From Oscillospiraceae bacterium (GTDB taxonomy: Bacteria; Bacillota; Clostridia; Clostridiales; Clostridiaceae), in the NCBI GenBank assembly GCA_009785875.1, contig WQUF01000425.1, positions 1-9,085 on the forward strand: DNA of 9,085 nt. The letters are read 5' to 3'. The stretch's first letter is position 1. The number at the start of each line of letters is the position of its first letter. The notes under the pieces were generated by a model. The model saw only the letters and a program-made list of their open reading frames with translations. It searched no databases and was not told the origin of the DNA. Shown here one piece after another: positions 1-6,073 of this stretch. Made by a program: the position numbers and the translations under genes.

Positions 1-42
1 ATCTATGTGGTTAGAAAATAAGTTGGAATTACAGCTTAATTG

Positions 43-86
43 TGCATAATGAATAAACATGCGTCAGCATGTTTATTCATTATGCA
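43..86. repeat. Perfect 20-bp inverted repeat with 4-nt loop
   Basis: Positions 43-62 are the exact reverse complement of 67-86, with loop GTCA at 63-66. It lies 30 bases beyond the spoVS stop codon, where a terminator would be expected. Neither side has the run of T residues of an intrinsic terminator: the plus side continues ACAGCCCC and the minus side CAATTAAGC. It could be a terminator lacking a U-tract, an mRNA 3'-end stabiliser, a dispersed palindromic repeat or a protein-binding site. The structure is certain; the role is not known. Confidence 0.85.
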
Positions 87-115
87 ACAGCCCCTTTATT
101 TTATATATTAGATAT

Positions 116-376
116 CTATTTTGGTTCTATAATAAATTTAATTGCGGTTCTTGCCTGCCCATCAATATTAATTTCCGAAAAAGCTGGTATAACAACTAAA
201 TCTATGCCATTTGGTGCTATAAATCCCCTTGATATAGCTATTGCTTTAATGGCTTGATTTACAGCTCCTGCTCCTATAGCCTGTATTTCAACTGAATCAT
301 TTCCTCTTAGGACTGATGCTAAGGCTCCAGCGACAGATTTTGGTAACGACTTAGCTGATACTTTTAATACTTCCAC
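116..376 (-). CDS. spoVS: Stage V sporulation protein S
   Basis: This encodes an 86-residue SpoVS, the same length as the B. subtilis protein and very close to it along its whole length. It opens MEVLKVSAKSLPKSVAGALA and has the conserved core EIQAIGAGAVNQAIKAIAI, then RGFIAPNGIDLVVIPAF and the end RTAIKFIIEPK. SpoVS is a small Alba-like-fold protein needed for normal progress through stage V of sporulation and spore coat assembly; its molecular activity is not well defined. The start is a GTG at 374-376, with GGGGG seven bases upstream. The one nearby upstream ATG is out of frame. The gene stands alone, about 300 bases from rnc, so it probably has its own promoter. I could not make out a convincing sigma-H site there. 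Confidence 0.97.
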   Translation of the reverse strand: MEVLKVSAKSLPKSVAGALASVLRGNDSVEIQAIGAGAVNQAIKAIAISRGFIAPNGIDLVVIPAFSEINIDGQARTAIKFIIEPK

Positions 377-680
377 AATAATTCCCCCATTCTAAATTTA
401 AACTAAAATATGTTTTTTAAAGAACTTACCCACCAGACCTATTGCTAAAACTTAAAGGGTAGATAAATAATGACTTTTATAAGGTTTAATATTGATTCAA
501 CTTAACATCTCATATAATTGAAAATTGATTTATTCCATTATATTGATGAAAAACTAATATATGTATTTATTTTCTTTGTTTTTCATAAAAATCCTTTTAA
601 AACTAATAAAAATCATTAATCAAATTCTTTAATTCTTCGATTTTAATTTACATAAAATTCAAAATGAGGTTTATTTTTCT
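377..680. other. Gene-free stretch between rnc and spoVS
   Basis: About 300 bases, very AT-rich, with no open reading frame worth calling on either strand. It must hold the end of the rnc transcript and the start of the spoVS transcript, both on the minus strand. A weak hairpin (618-624 pairing with 636-642, one G-U pair), followed on the minus strand by a T-rich stretch, is the best terminator candidate for rnc. A less AT-rich patch at about 427-461 would lie in the spoVS leader and has only 5-bp complementary ends (TACCC/GGGTA). A weak sigma-A-like pair (TTAAGT, 18 bases, TATAAA on the minus strand) lies just upstream of that. None of these is strong. Confidence 0.5.
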
Positions 681-1373
681 TTATAAAATATTCATGAGCA
701 GCAGCGTATTTTTAGCTGCTTCCTGTTCTGATTCTTTTTTTGAATTGCCTATCCCTTTAGCCCATTCCTTTCCATCGATTACAAGCATCGTATGAAAAAT
801 AGCTTTATGCTCTGGACCAGTTTTATGCAAAAGTTTATATTCTATTGATGTAATACCCTTTGCATGCATATCTTCTTGTAGCTTTGTCTTGAAATCGAAG
901 TTGATCTTATTTCTAGCTATATCATCGATGACTGGTTTAAAATTTGACAGGATAAACTTTTTAGCAGTCTCAATTCCACATTCTAAATATATTGCAGCAA
1001 TGACAGCCTCAACACAATCCGCTAAAATCGATATTTTTTCTTTTCCGCCTGTCAATATTTCACCTTTCCCAAAGCGTATGTAATCTCCTAAATTCCATTT
1101 TTTAGCCAGATTATAAAGTGTAATCTCGCATACGATTATTGATCTTAATTTTGATAGCTCCCCTTCAGCTTTGTCATAAAATCGTTTAAAAAGCTCCTCT
1201 GTTATAATAAATTCTAAAATTGCATCTCCTAGAAATTCATATTTTTCATAATTTACATTTATATCATCATTAGCATAAGAGCTATGTGTCAGCGAATAAT
1301 TGAGTATATTAAGATTTTTCATTTCAATGTCGATACTCTTTAAAAAAAGTCTCAATTGCTTTTCCCTAATCAC
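681..1373 (-). CDS. rnc: Ribonuclease III
   Basis: RNase III, 230 residues, cleaves double-stranded RNA in rRNA precursors and structured mRNAs in the cytoplasm. The catalytic domain covers about residues 5-150 and contains LTHSSYAN (28-35) and the signature YEKYEFLGDAILE (42-54). The metal-binding residues fit E43, E46, D50, D119 and E122, the last two in ILADCVEA. The double-stranded RNA-binding domain runs from about 160 (DFKTKLQE) to 229. Start: GTG at 1371-1373, just after an in-frame TAA. The visible Shine-Dalgarno AAAGGAG is about 14 bases away, longer than its neighbours use; a TTG at codon 7 behind AGGGA is an alternative. It is the last gene of the run, 122 bases below acpP. The smc gene that often follows rnc in Firmicutes is absent here. 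A structured spacer upstream could be a site of processing or autoregulation. Confidence 0.97.
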   Translation of the reverse strand: MIREKQLRLFLKSIDIEMKNLNILNYSLTHSSYANDDINVNYEKYEFLGDAILEFIITEELFKRFYDKAEGELSKLRSIIVCEITLYNLAKKWNLGDYIRFGKGEILTGGKEKISILADCVEAVIAAIYLECGIETAKKFILSNFKPVIDDIARNKINFDFKTKLQEDMHAKGITSIEYKLLHKTGPEHKAIFHTMLVIDGKEWAKGIGNSKKESEQEAAKNTLLLMNIL

Positions 1374-1400
1374 TTTTTACGAAGTTTCTCCTTTCTTAAT

Positions 1401-1472
1401 AAAAAAAATAAAAGCATTATTTATATACAGTTATTTAATCAAATACGCATAAAAATAATGCTAAATAATGCT
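1401..1472 (-). terminator. Hairpin with alternative pairing and U-tract between acpP and rnc
   Basis: Positions 1413-1422 (AGCATTATTT) can pair perfectly with either of two adjacent copies of AAATAATGCT, at 1453-1462 and 1463-1472. With the inner copy the stem extends to 13 of 14 pairs (1413-1426 with 1449-1462) around a 22-nt loop. Read on the minus strand, the stem is followed by a T-rich tract (1401-1412). This fits an intrinsic terminator or partial attenuator after acpP. The stem has only two G-C pairs, so strong termination is doubtful; some transcripts must continue unless rnc has its own promoter. Confidence 0.45.
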
Positions 1473-1495
1473 AATAAAAAGCTCTTATAGAATAA

Positions 1496-1729
1496 TTATT
1501 CCCCAATGGATTTCTTTATGTACTCTACAGCATCGCTAACAGTTTGAATATTTTCAGCATCTTTTTCTACAATTTCTATATCAAATTCCGATTCCATAGC
1601 CATAACTAATTCAACCATATCAATAGAATCTGCGCCTAAATCGTCAACAAATGATGATTCCAATGTTATCTCATCTGGATCAATTCCAAGCTGTTGAGAA
1701 ATGATCTCTTTTATCTTTTTTAAAATCAT
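1496..1729 (-). CDS. acpP: Acyl carrier protein
   Basis: ACP, 77 residues, carries growing acyl chains on a phosphopantetheine arm during fatty acid synthesis and feeds them to PlsX. The attachment site is S35 in DLGADSIDMVELVMAMESEFD (residues 30-50); the usual DSL is DSI here, a conservative change. Acidic helices II and III (EFDIEIVEKDAENI) are typical. The start is the ATG at 1727-1729, preceded by GGAGGTG with seven bases after GGAGG. A longer reading from an ATG eight codons upstream would place this ribosome site inside the coding sequence and add residues that ACPs lack. The gene lies 36 bases below plsX, consistent with co-transcription. The fabH, fabD and fabG genes that often sit between plsX and acpP are absent. 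Confidence 0.96.
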   Translation of the reverse strand: MILKKIKEIISQQLGIDPDEITLESSFVDDLGADSIDMVELVMAMESEFDIEIVEKDAENIQTVSDAVEYIKKSIGE

Positions 1730-1765
1730 GATTTCACCTCCAAAAATTATCATGCTATGATGATA

Positions 1766-2782
1766 TTACATTATTTTAAATGAGTCAATAGTTTTTATTT
1801 CACTCTTTAATTTTTCCAAAATTTTTCTTTCCACAGAAATATGCGCAAGCTTAATAGCATTTTTTATTGCCTCAGCATTGGAATTCCCATGAGCTTTGAT
1901 GCAAATCCCATTTACTCCCAGAATCAGCGCACCTCCATATTCGTCTGCATTAAATCTCTTTTTAAATTTTTGTAAACTGGATTTTAATAAAAGTCCTCCT
2001 AACTTGTTCTTTAAACTAGCATTGATCTCTTCTTTTAATGATTTAAATATAGATGAAGCGACGCCTTCAGTAGATTTTAAAATCGCATTCCCAACAAAAC
2101 CATCGCATACTAAAACATTAACTTCGCCTTTTATTACATCTCTAGGTTCAACGTTTCCGATGAAATTAAAATTCTCTCCCTTAAGGTTATTCAATATAGT
2201 ATATGTTTCTTTAGTCAATGAGTTACCTTTCCCCTCTTCTACTCCATTGTTGATAAGCCCAATGGAGGGCCTTTTTACATTTAATATGCTTTCAAAATAA
2301 ACTTTTCCCATTTTAGCAAAATTAACTAAATGGATTGGCTTGCAGTCCACATTAGCACCTATATCGATTACCATACTAGGTCCCTTATCCCCTTTAAATA
2401 TTGGTGCAATAGCCGGTCTATCAAGTCCTTCTATCCTCTTTACGATAAAAATTGCCCCGGATAAAAATGCTCCTGTGCTTCCAGCAGAAACAAATGCATC
2501 TGCCTTATTATCTTTTAGCATATTTAATCCTACTACCATGCTGGAATCCTTTTTAGCTTTTATTGCAGCCACAGGGGATTCAGTATTTTCTATTACTTCA
2601 TTTGCACTTACTATATTGATTTTGCTTTTATCATAATCGAGACTCTTTAAAACTTCACTTATTTCGTTCGTTTTTCCAACTAAAAAAATCTCTAAAGAGA
2701 ATTCTTTTGAGGCAAGACATGCGCCTGTAACTATTGCTCTTGGCGCATTATCTCCACCACTTGCATCAACTATAATCTTAAT
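1766..2782 (-). CDS. plsX: Phosphate acyltransferase PlsX, apparent ATT start
   Basis: PlsX converts acyl-ACP plus phosphate to acyl-phosphate, the donor PlsY uses in the first acylation of glycerol-3-phosphate; it is a peripheral membrane enzyme. Read from 2782 it has 338 residues, close to the B. subtilis length. Family motifs run from the first residues: KIIVDASGGDNAPRAIVTGA at 2-21, SAGSTGAFLSGA near 99-110, DIGANVDCKP at 140-149 and VCDGFVGNAILKSTEG near 225-240. No ATG, GTG or TTG occurs in frame between the upstream TAA (2834-2836) and the GTG at 2572, which is codon 71 and well inside the conserved domain. The ATT at 2780-2782 aligns with the normal first methionine (the MRIAVDAMGGD pattern of other PlsX proteins) and lies seven bases after GGGGG. 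The ATT one codon upstream is the nearest alternative. Identity is very secure; the start is inferred. Confidence 0.94.
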   Translation of the reverse strand: MKIIVDASGGDNAPRAIVTGACLASKEFSLEIFLVGKTNEISEVLKSLDYDKSKINIVSANEVIENTESPVAAIKAKKDSSMVVGLNMLKDNKADAFVSAGSTGAFLSGAIFIVKRIEGLDRPAIAPIFKGDKGPSMVIDIGANVDCKPIHLVNFAKMGKVYFESILNVKRPSIGLINNGVEEGKGNSLTKETYTILNNLKGENFNFIGNVEPRDVIKGEVNVLVCDGFVGNAILKSTEGVASSIFKSLKEEINASLKNKLGGLLLKSSLQKFKKRFNADEYGGALILGVNGICIKAHGNSNAEAIKNAIKLAHISVERKILEKLKSEIKTIDSFKIM

Positions 2783-2794
2783 AATAACACCCCC
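2780..2794 (-). promoter_or_regulatory. plsX ribosome-binding site with ATT start codon
   Basis: On the minus strand GGGGG (2790-2794) is followed by seven bases and then ATT AAG ATT ATA GTT GAT, encoding (M)KIIVD. This is the same spacing used by acpP, ackA and spoVS in this window. It argues that the non-standard codon really is where ribosomes start. Confidence 0.7.
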
Positions 2795-2800
2795 AATTAA

Positions 2801-2832
2801 TAAAATAAAAAGAAAGTTAGATTTAACTTTCT
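2801..2832 (-). terminator. Hairpin plus U-tract between rpmF and plsX (attenuator-like)
   Basis: Positions 2811-2819 (AGAAAGTTA) are exactly complementary to 2824-2832 (TAACTTTCT), with a 4-nt loop at 2820-2823. On the minus strand the stem is followed by TTTTATTTTATTA, as in an intrinsic terminator. It begins 12 bases after the rpmF stop codon and ends just before the plsX ribosome site. It could lower plsX, acpP and rnc transcription relative to rpmF. The stem has only two G-C pairs, so partial termination is more likely than complete. Confidence 0.55.
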
Positions 2833-2844
2833 CTTAAATAATGG

Positions 2845-3039
2845 TTACTTGCTTTTTTCTTTTGAAGTATCGATTATCTCTTTGCCATCGTAATATCCGC
2901 ATTTCATGCAGACTCTATGTGAGACTTTCGGTTCATGACATTGAGGACAACTTGAGAGTTTAGGCATAGTCGCTCTGAAATTAATTGCTCTTCTTCTACT
3001 AGTTCTTCCCTTAGAAAACTTTCTTGCTGGATTTCCCAA
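2845..3039 (-). CDS. rpmF: 50S ribosomal protein L32
   Basis: L32, 64 residues, is a small zinc-ribbon protein of the large ribosomal subunit. The N-terminus is basic (NPARKFSKGRTSRRRAINFR). The zinc site is complete: C31-x-x-C34 (CPQC) and C44-x-x-C47 (CMKC), with HRVC between as in the family, so this is the zinc-binding form. The start is TTG at 3037-3039: AGGAGGTG overlaps the stop codon of the preceding ylbN gene and lies eight bases from the TTG. The resulting N-terminus matches L32 proteins in length. Only 12 bases separate the two genes, which suggests translational coupling. The ylbN-rpmF pairing is widely conserved. Confidence 0.97.
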   Translation of the reverse strand: MGNPARKFSKGRTSRRRAINFRATMPKLSSCPQCHEPKVSHRVCMKCGYYDGKEIIDTSKEKSK

Positions 3040-3051
3040 TTAAAACACCTC

Positions 3052-3552
3052 CTATATTAGTTTTAAAAATTCTTGTAAAACCTTTAATCTATCATCTATT
3101 TCTTCATTATGGCAATCGCACTTTTCCTTATTTAAGTTTGTGCCACACTTATGACATAACCCTTTGCATCCTTCTTTGCACACTTTTGCTATTGGTAAAT
3201 TTATTAAGATGTTATCAGAGACGATTCTTGAAATATCAATTTTTTCATTTATTATAAGAGCTATATCTTCATCTACCAGGTCCTTATTAATTGTGAATTC
3301 TTCAAACACATCTAAATTGATATCATAGGCAAATTCTTCGGCACATCTTGAACATTGTAGCATAACTTGAGTTTTGATAATACCTACAATGGTTATGATC
3401 TCATTTAATAATTGTAATTTAAAATTAAATAATATATCCTTTGAAAAATCAAGTTTCCCTTCTGGCAATATGATCTCCACGTCATCTGGTATTAAATCAT
3501 ATTCCACTTCACAACTTTTCTTATGGAGTAAAGATGAAATATCGATTATCAA
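3052..3552 (-). CDS. ylbN: DUF177 (YceD/YlbN) family protein
   Basis: This DUF177 protein is encoded immediately upstream of rpmF, as in B. subtilis (ylbN-rpmF) and E. coli (yceD-rpmF). The E. coli protein affects 23S rRNA accumulation; the biochemical role is not settled. From the chosen start it has 166 residues. Cysteines suggest a metal-binding fold: CSRC at 67-70, then C125, C129, C133-x-x-C136 and C145-x-C147 towards the C-terminus, arranged like clostridial members. The start is TTG at 3550-3552, giving MIIDISSLL, with GAGGTG eight bases away. A longer reading from a TTG at 3573 adds seven residues, lacks a ribosome site, and would sit at the predicted transcription start of the promoter at 3579-3608. 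For both reasons I prefer the shorter form. Confidence 0.9.
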   Translation of the reverse strand: MIIDISSLLHKKSCEVEYDLIPDDVEIILPEGKLDFSKDILFNFKLQLLNEIITIVGIIKTQVMLQCSRCAEEFAYDINLDVFEEFTINKDLVDEDIALIINEKIDISRIVSDNILINLPIAKVCKEGCKGLCHKCGTNLNKEKCDCHNEEIDDRLKVLQEFLKLI

Positions 3553-3578
3553 AAAACTCACCTCGCATTGCAAATTAA

Positions 3579-3608
3579 ATTATATAGGAGGTTTAGAATA
3601 AAAGTCAA
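3579..3608 (-). promoter_or_regulatory. Sigma-A-type promoter for ylbN-rpmF-plsX-acpP-rnc
   Basis: On the minus strand TTGACT (3603-3608) and a perfect TATAAT (3579-3584) are separated by 18 bases. Transcription should start near 3572, giving a leader of about 20 bases before the preferred ylbN start. It lies in the 64-base gap after ackA, so ribosome and lipid genes can be transcribed independently of pta-ackA. Confidence 0.7.
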
Positions 3609-3616
3609 GTAAAAAA

Positions 3617-4807
3617 TTAACTAGTTAATGCTTTTGTATCCCTTGCAATCATGAGTTCCTCATCTGTTGGCACAACAAGCACTTTAACCTTTGAATCCTC
3701 TGTACTTATTTCTTTTAATTCTCCTCTTACTTTATTTAATTCATCATCTAACTTTATCCCTAAAAATTCAAGTCCTCTACAGCATTCTTTTCTAGTATAA
3801 GGTCCATTTTCTCCAACACCTGCTGTAAATACTATTACATCGATACCGCCTAACGCTGCTATATACGCTCCAATGTATTTTTTCACTCTATAACAGAAAA
3901 CTTCCAAAGCAAGCTTAGCTCGTTCATTTCCCTCATCTTTTGCAGCTTCAATATCTCTAAAATCGCTGCTAACTCCTGAAAGACCCAGTACTCCTGACTG
4001 TTTATTTAATATATTTAAAATCTCATCAATATCTTTACCCGTCTCTTTCACTAAAAAAGGAATTACAGCCGGGTCAATATCTCCAGACCTTGTTCCCATT
4101 GCGATGCCTTCAAGTGGAGTAAAACCCATGGAAGTATCGATAGATTTCCCTCCATCCACAGCACAAAGGGACGATCCATTTCCTAGATGACATGTTATGA
4201 TCTTCAAATCCTCAATGTTTTTCCCTAAAAATTCAGCTGCTTTATGTGCTACATAATCATGGCTCGTTCCGTGAAAACCATATTTTCTAACTCCATACTT
4301 CTCATATATTTCATATGGAATTGCATACATATACGCATTTTTAGGCATTGTTTGATGGAAAGACGTATCAAACACAATTACCATAGGAACATTCGGCATA
4401 AGCTCTCTACATGCTTTAATTCCGATAATATTTGCAGGATTATGTAGAGGTGCAAGCTTGGATAGATCCTCTAAGTCTGATAAAACCTCATCATTTACTA
4501 TGGCAGATTTAGAATATCTCTCTCCACCGTGTACTACTCTATGACCTACAGCATTTATTTCTGATAAATGGGAAATAACGCCATGTTCCTTATCAACTAA
4601 AGCTTCTATTACATATTTAATAGCATCTGTGTGATTATTCATAGGAGTTTCTTTAATGAATTTCTCGCTCCCTACTTTATGAGTTAAAACAGATCCATTA
4701 ATGCCTATTCTTTCAACGATACCTTTAGCTAGTACTTTTTCATTATCCATTTCAAACAATTGATATTTTAAAGATGAACTTCCACAATTGATCACTAAAA
4801 TCTTCAA
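3617..4807 (-). CDS. ackA: Acetate kinase
   Basis: Acetate kinase, 396 residues, converts acetyl-phosphate and ADP to acetate and ATP, the energy-yielding step of acetate fermentation. Residues known to be critical in the Methanosarcina enzyme are all found one position earlier: R90 in GHRVVHGG, D147 in VFDTSFHQTMP, H179 in GFHGTSH, R240 in MGTRSGDIDP and E383 in PTDEELM. The N-terminal nucleotide loop INCGSSSLKYQLF and the central HLGNGSS are intact. The start is TTG at 4805-4807, seven bases after AAAGGAGG, and gives the standard MKILVINCGSSS. It is 16 bases below pta, so the two are surely co-transcribed. Its stop codon lies inside a 14-bp palindrome (3616-3629) followed by five T residues on the minus strand, at most a weak terminator. 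Confidence 0.98.
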   Translation of the reverse strand: MKILVINCGSSSLKYQLFEMDNEKVLAKGIVERIGINGSVLTHKVGSEKFIKETPMNNHTDAIKYVIEALVDKEHGVISHLSEINAVGHRVVHGGERYSKSAIVNDEVLSDLEDLSKLAPLHNPANIIGIKACRELMPNVPMVIVFDTSFHQTMPKNAYMYAIPYEIYEKYGVRKYGFHGTSHDYVAHKAAEFLGKNIEDLKIITCHLGNGSSLCAVDGGKSIDTSMGFTPLEGIAMGTRSGDIDPAVIPFLVKETGKDIDEILNILNKQSGVLGLSGVSSDFRDIEAAKDEGNERAKLALEVFCYRVKKYIGAYIAALGGIDVIVFTAGVGENGPYTRKECCRGLEFLGIKLDDELNKVRGELKEISTEDSKVKVLVVPTDEELMIARDTKALTS

Positions 4808-4823
4808 AAGCTTTCCTCCTTTT

Positions 4824-5828
4824 CTATTGATTATTATTTTGTGCTTGAATTGCAGTTACGCAAATAACATTGACTATATCGTGAGCATTACATCCCCTAG
4901 ATAAATCATTGATTGGTTTAGCAAATCCCTGGCAAATCGGTCCTATCGCATCAGCCTTTGCAAATCTCTCTACTAATTTATAGCCTATATTTCCTGCATC
5001 AAGATCTGGAAATATTAGAACATTAGCATGACCTGCAACGGGCGACCCTTTTGCTTTTAATTCAGCAACAGACTCAACAATAGCTGCATCCAGTTGCAAT
5101 TCACCATCGATTCTTAAATCAGGTCTCAATTCTTTAACGATTCTAGTGGCTTCTGTAACTTTATCCACCAGTGGATCTTTAGCACTTCCTTTAGAAGAAA
5201 AAGAAAGCATTGCTATGATTGGTTCCATATCGCATAAGTTCATTGCATTTTCTGCTGTACAAATGGCTATAGATGCAAGGTGCTCTGAATCCGGATTTGG
5301 GTTAACAGCACAATCTGCAAATACCAAAACTCCTTCTTTTCCATATTCACAATCTGGAACGATTAAGATGATAAAGCCTGAAACTACAGAAACTCCTGGA
5401 GAAGTTTTAATAATTTGAAGTCCTGGCTTTATAGTGTCACCTGATGTGTGAATTGCACCAGATACAAGACCGTCTGCATCACCATTTTTAACCATCAATG
5501 TACCAAAGTAAACAGGATCTTTTATGATCTCAAAAGCTTGTTCAAGAGTTACACCTTTATTTTTTCTAAGTCCATAGAATAGATTTGCATACTTTTCAAA
5601 ATAATCTGACGTATTTGGATCGACTATCCTTGCTCCTTGAATATCAAGTTTAAGTTCCTCTGCTTTGTTTTTTATTTCTTCCTCGTTGCCTATGAGTATT
5701 AAATCAGCAAGATCATTTTTTAAAACTATCGAAGCTGCAGTTAAATTTCTCTCTTCAGACCCTTCTGGAAGCACAATGGTCTTTTTATTTGATTTTGCTC
5801 TTTCCCAAATTCTGTTCATTAAGCTCAT
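4824..5828 (-). CDS. pta: Phosphate acetyltransferase
   Basis: Phosphotransacetylase, 334 residues, converts acetyl-CoA and phosphate to acetyl-phosphate and CoA, which acetate kinase then uses. It is the short single-domain form, without the N-terminal regulatory domain of E. coli Pta. Recognisable segments are TIVLPEGSEERNLTAA (17-32), NGDADGLVSGAIHTSGDTIKP in the middle, LSFSSKGSAKDPLVDKV, and the C-terminal NDLSRGCNAHDIVNV. In that last segment S310, R311 and D317 correspond, shifted by one, to active-site residues of the Methanosarcina enzyme. The start is ATG at 5826-5828 with GGAGG nine bases upstream; a second ATG three codons in has no suitable ribosome site. It is the first gene of the minus-strand run, with a sigma-A-type promoter about 50 bases upstream. 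Confidence 0.98.
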   Translation of the reverse strand: MSLMNRIWERAKSNKKTIVLPEGSEERNLTAASIVLKNDLADLILIGNEEEIKNKAEELKLDIQGARIVDPNTSDYFEKYANLFYGLRKNKGVTLEQAFEIIKDPVYFGTLMVKNGDADGLVSGAIHTSGDTIKPGLQIIKTSPGVSVVSGFIILIVPDCEYGKEGVLVFADCAVNPNPDSEHLASIAICTAENAMNLCDMEPIIAMLSFSSKGSAKDPLVDKVTEATRIVKELRPDLRIDGELQLDAAIVESVAELKAKGSPVAGHANVLIFPDLDAGNIGYKLVERFAKADAIGPICQGFAKPINDLSRGCNAHDIVNVICVTAIQAQNNNQ

Positions 5829-5880
5829 TTACATCATCCTCCATATAATTCCTGTCATCAGTATTTTCAAATACATAAAT

Positions 5881-5909
5881 ATAATAGACTGAAAAAGTTT
5901 TTTTTTCAA
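5881..5909 (-). promoter_or_regulatory. Sigma-A-type promoter for pta-ackA and downstream genes
   Basis: On the minus strand TTGAAA (5904-5909) and TATTAT (5881-5886) are separated by 17 bases. Transcription should start near 5874, giving a leader of about 45 bases before the pta ATG. The spacer contains runs of A and T and could bend. Confidence 0.6.
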
Positions 5910-5938
5910 TAGGATTTAAAATTTTTAATCAGGATGCG

Positions 5939-5971
5939 ATGTGAATTTGATACAATCTAATAGATTCACAT
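5939..5971. repeat. 8-bp inverted repeat in the pta/ylbM divergent region
   Basis: ATGTGAAT (5939-5946) and ATTCACAT (5964-5971) are perfect inverted copies with a 17-base spacer. The element lies about 30 bases upstream of the pta -35 hexamer and 44 upstream of the ylbM -35. It could be an operator for a dimeric regulator, a small RNA stem, or chance in AT-rich DNA. I do not recognise a known operator. Confidence 0.5.
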
Positions 5972-5981
5972 TTCAATTTTC

Positions 5982-6013
5982 AAAAAAGGATAAACTAAAA
6001 AGTTTCCTTTTTT
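5982..6013. terminator. Bidirectional terminator-like hairpin between divergent promoters
   Basis: Positions 5982-5996 pair with 6001-6013 in 13 base pairs with one 2-nt bulge (5990-5991) and an AAAA loop. Six A residues on one side and six T residues on the other make it look like an intrinsic terminator in both directions. It ends one base before the ylbM -35 hexamer, so it is not in the ylbM mRNA. No gene reads into it, so it may insulate the two promoters or end a short unannotated transcript. Confidence 0.5.
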
Positions 6014-6014
6014 C

Positions 6015-6044
6015 TTGATATCATAACAGGATACTCGTTATAAT
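6015..6044 (+). promoter_or_regulatory. Sigma-A-type promoter for ylbM
   Basis: TTGATA (6015-6020) and a perfect TATAAT (6039-6044) are separated by 18 bases. Transcription should start near 6051, leaving a very short leader that contains the ribosome site AAAGAGG ahead of the ylbM ATG at 6074. Confidence 0.7.
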
Positions 6045-6073
6045 AATTGTAAAGAAAAAGAGGATGATAATTT

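Noticed and set aside
1..21. Possible end of a plus-strand gene (IYVVRK followed by TAA)
   Set aside because: Seven codons at the window edge cannot be told from chance.
43..87. Short minus-strand reading frame inside the palindrome (MNKHADACLFIMHN)
   Set aside because: It is produced by the palindrome, has no ribosome site and resembles nothing I know.
554..586. Minus-strand 10-codon frame MKNKENKYIY behind AAAGGA
   Set aside because: The ribosome site is reasonable, but the frame is too short and low in complexity to call without conservation.
1896..2300. Long plus-strand open frame across plsX (and similar frames opposite rnc, pta, ackA and ylbJ)
   Set aside because: These run antisense to clearly conserved genes, have no family features and are shadows of AT-rich coding sequence.
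2785..2844. FapR-type operator upstream of plsX
   Set aside because: FapR often controls plsX in Bacillus, but no TTAGTACC-type inverted repeat is present here or before ylbN.
3616..3629. 14-bp palindrome ATTAACTAGTTAAT at the ackA stop codon, followed by five T residues on the minus strand
   Set aside because: As a hairpin it has only a five-pair all-A/T stem, too weak to call a terminator.
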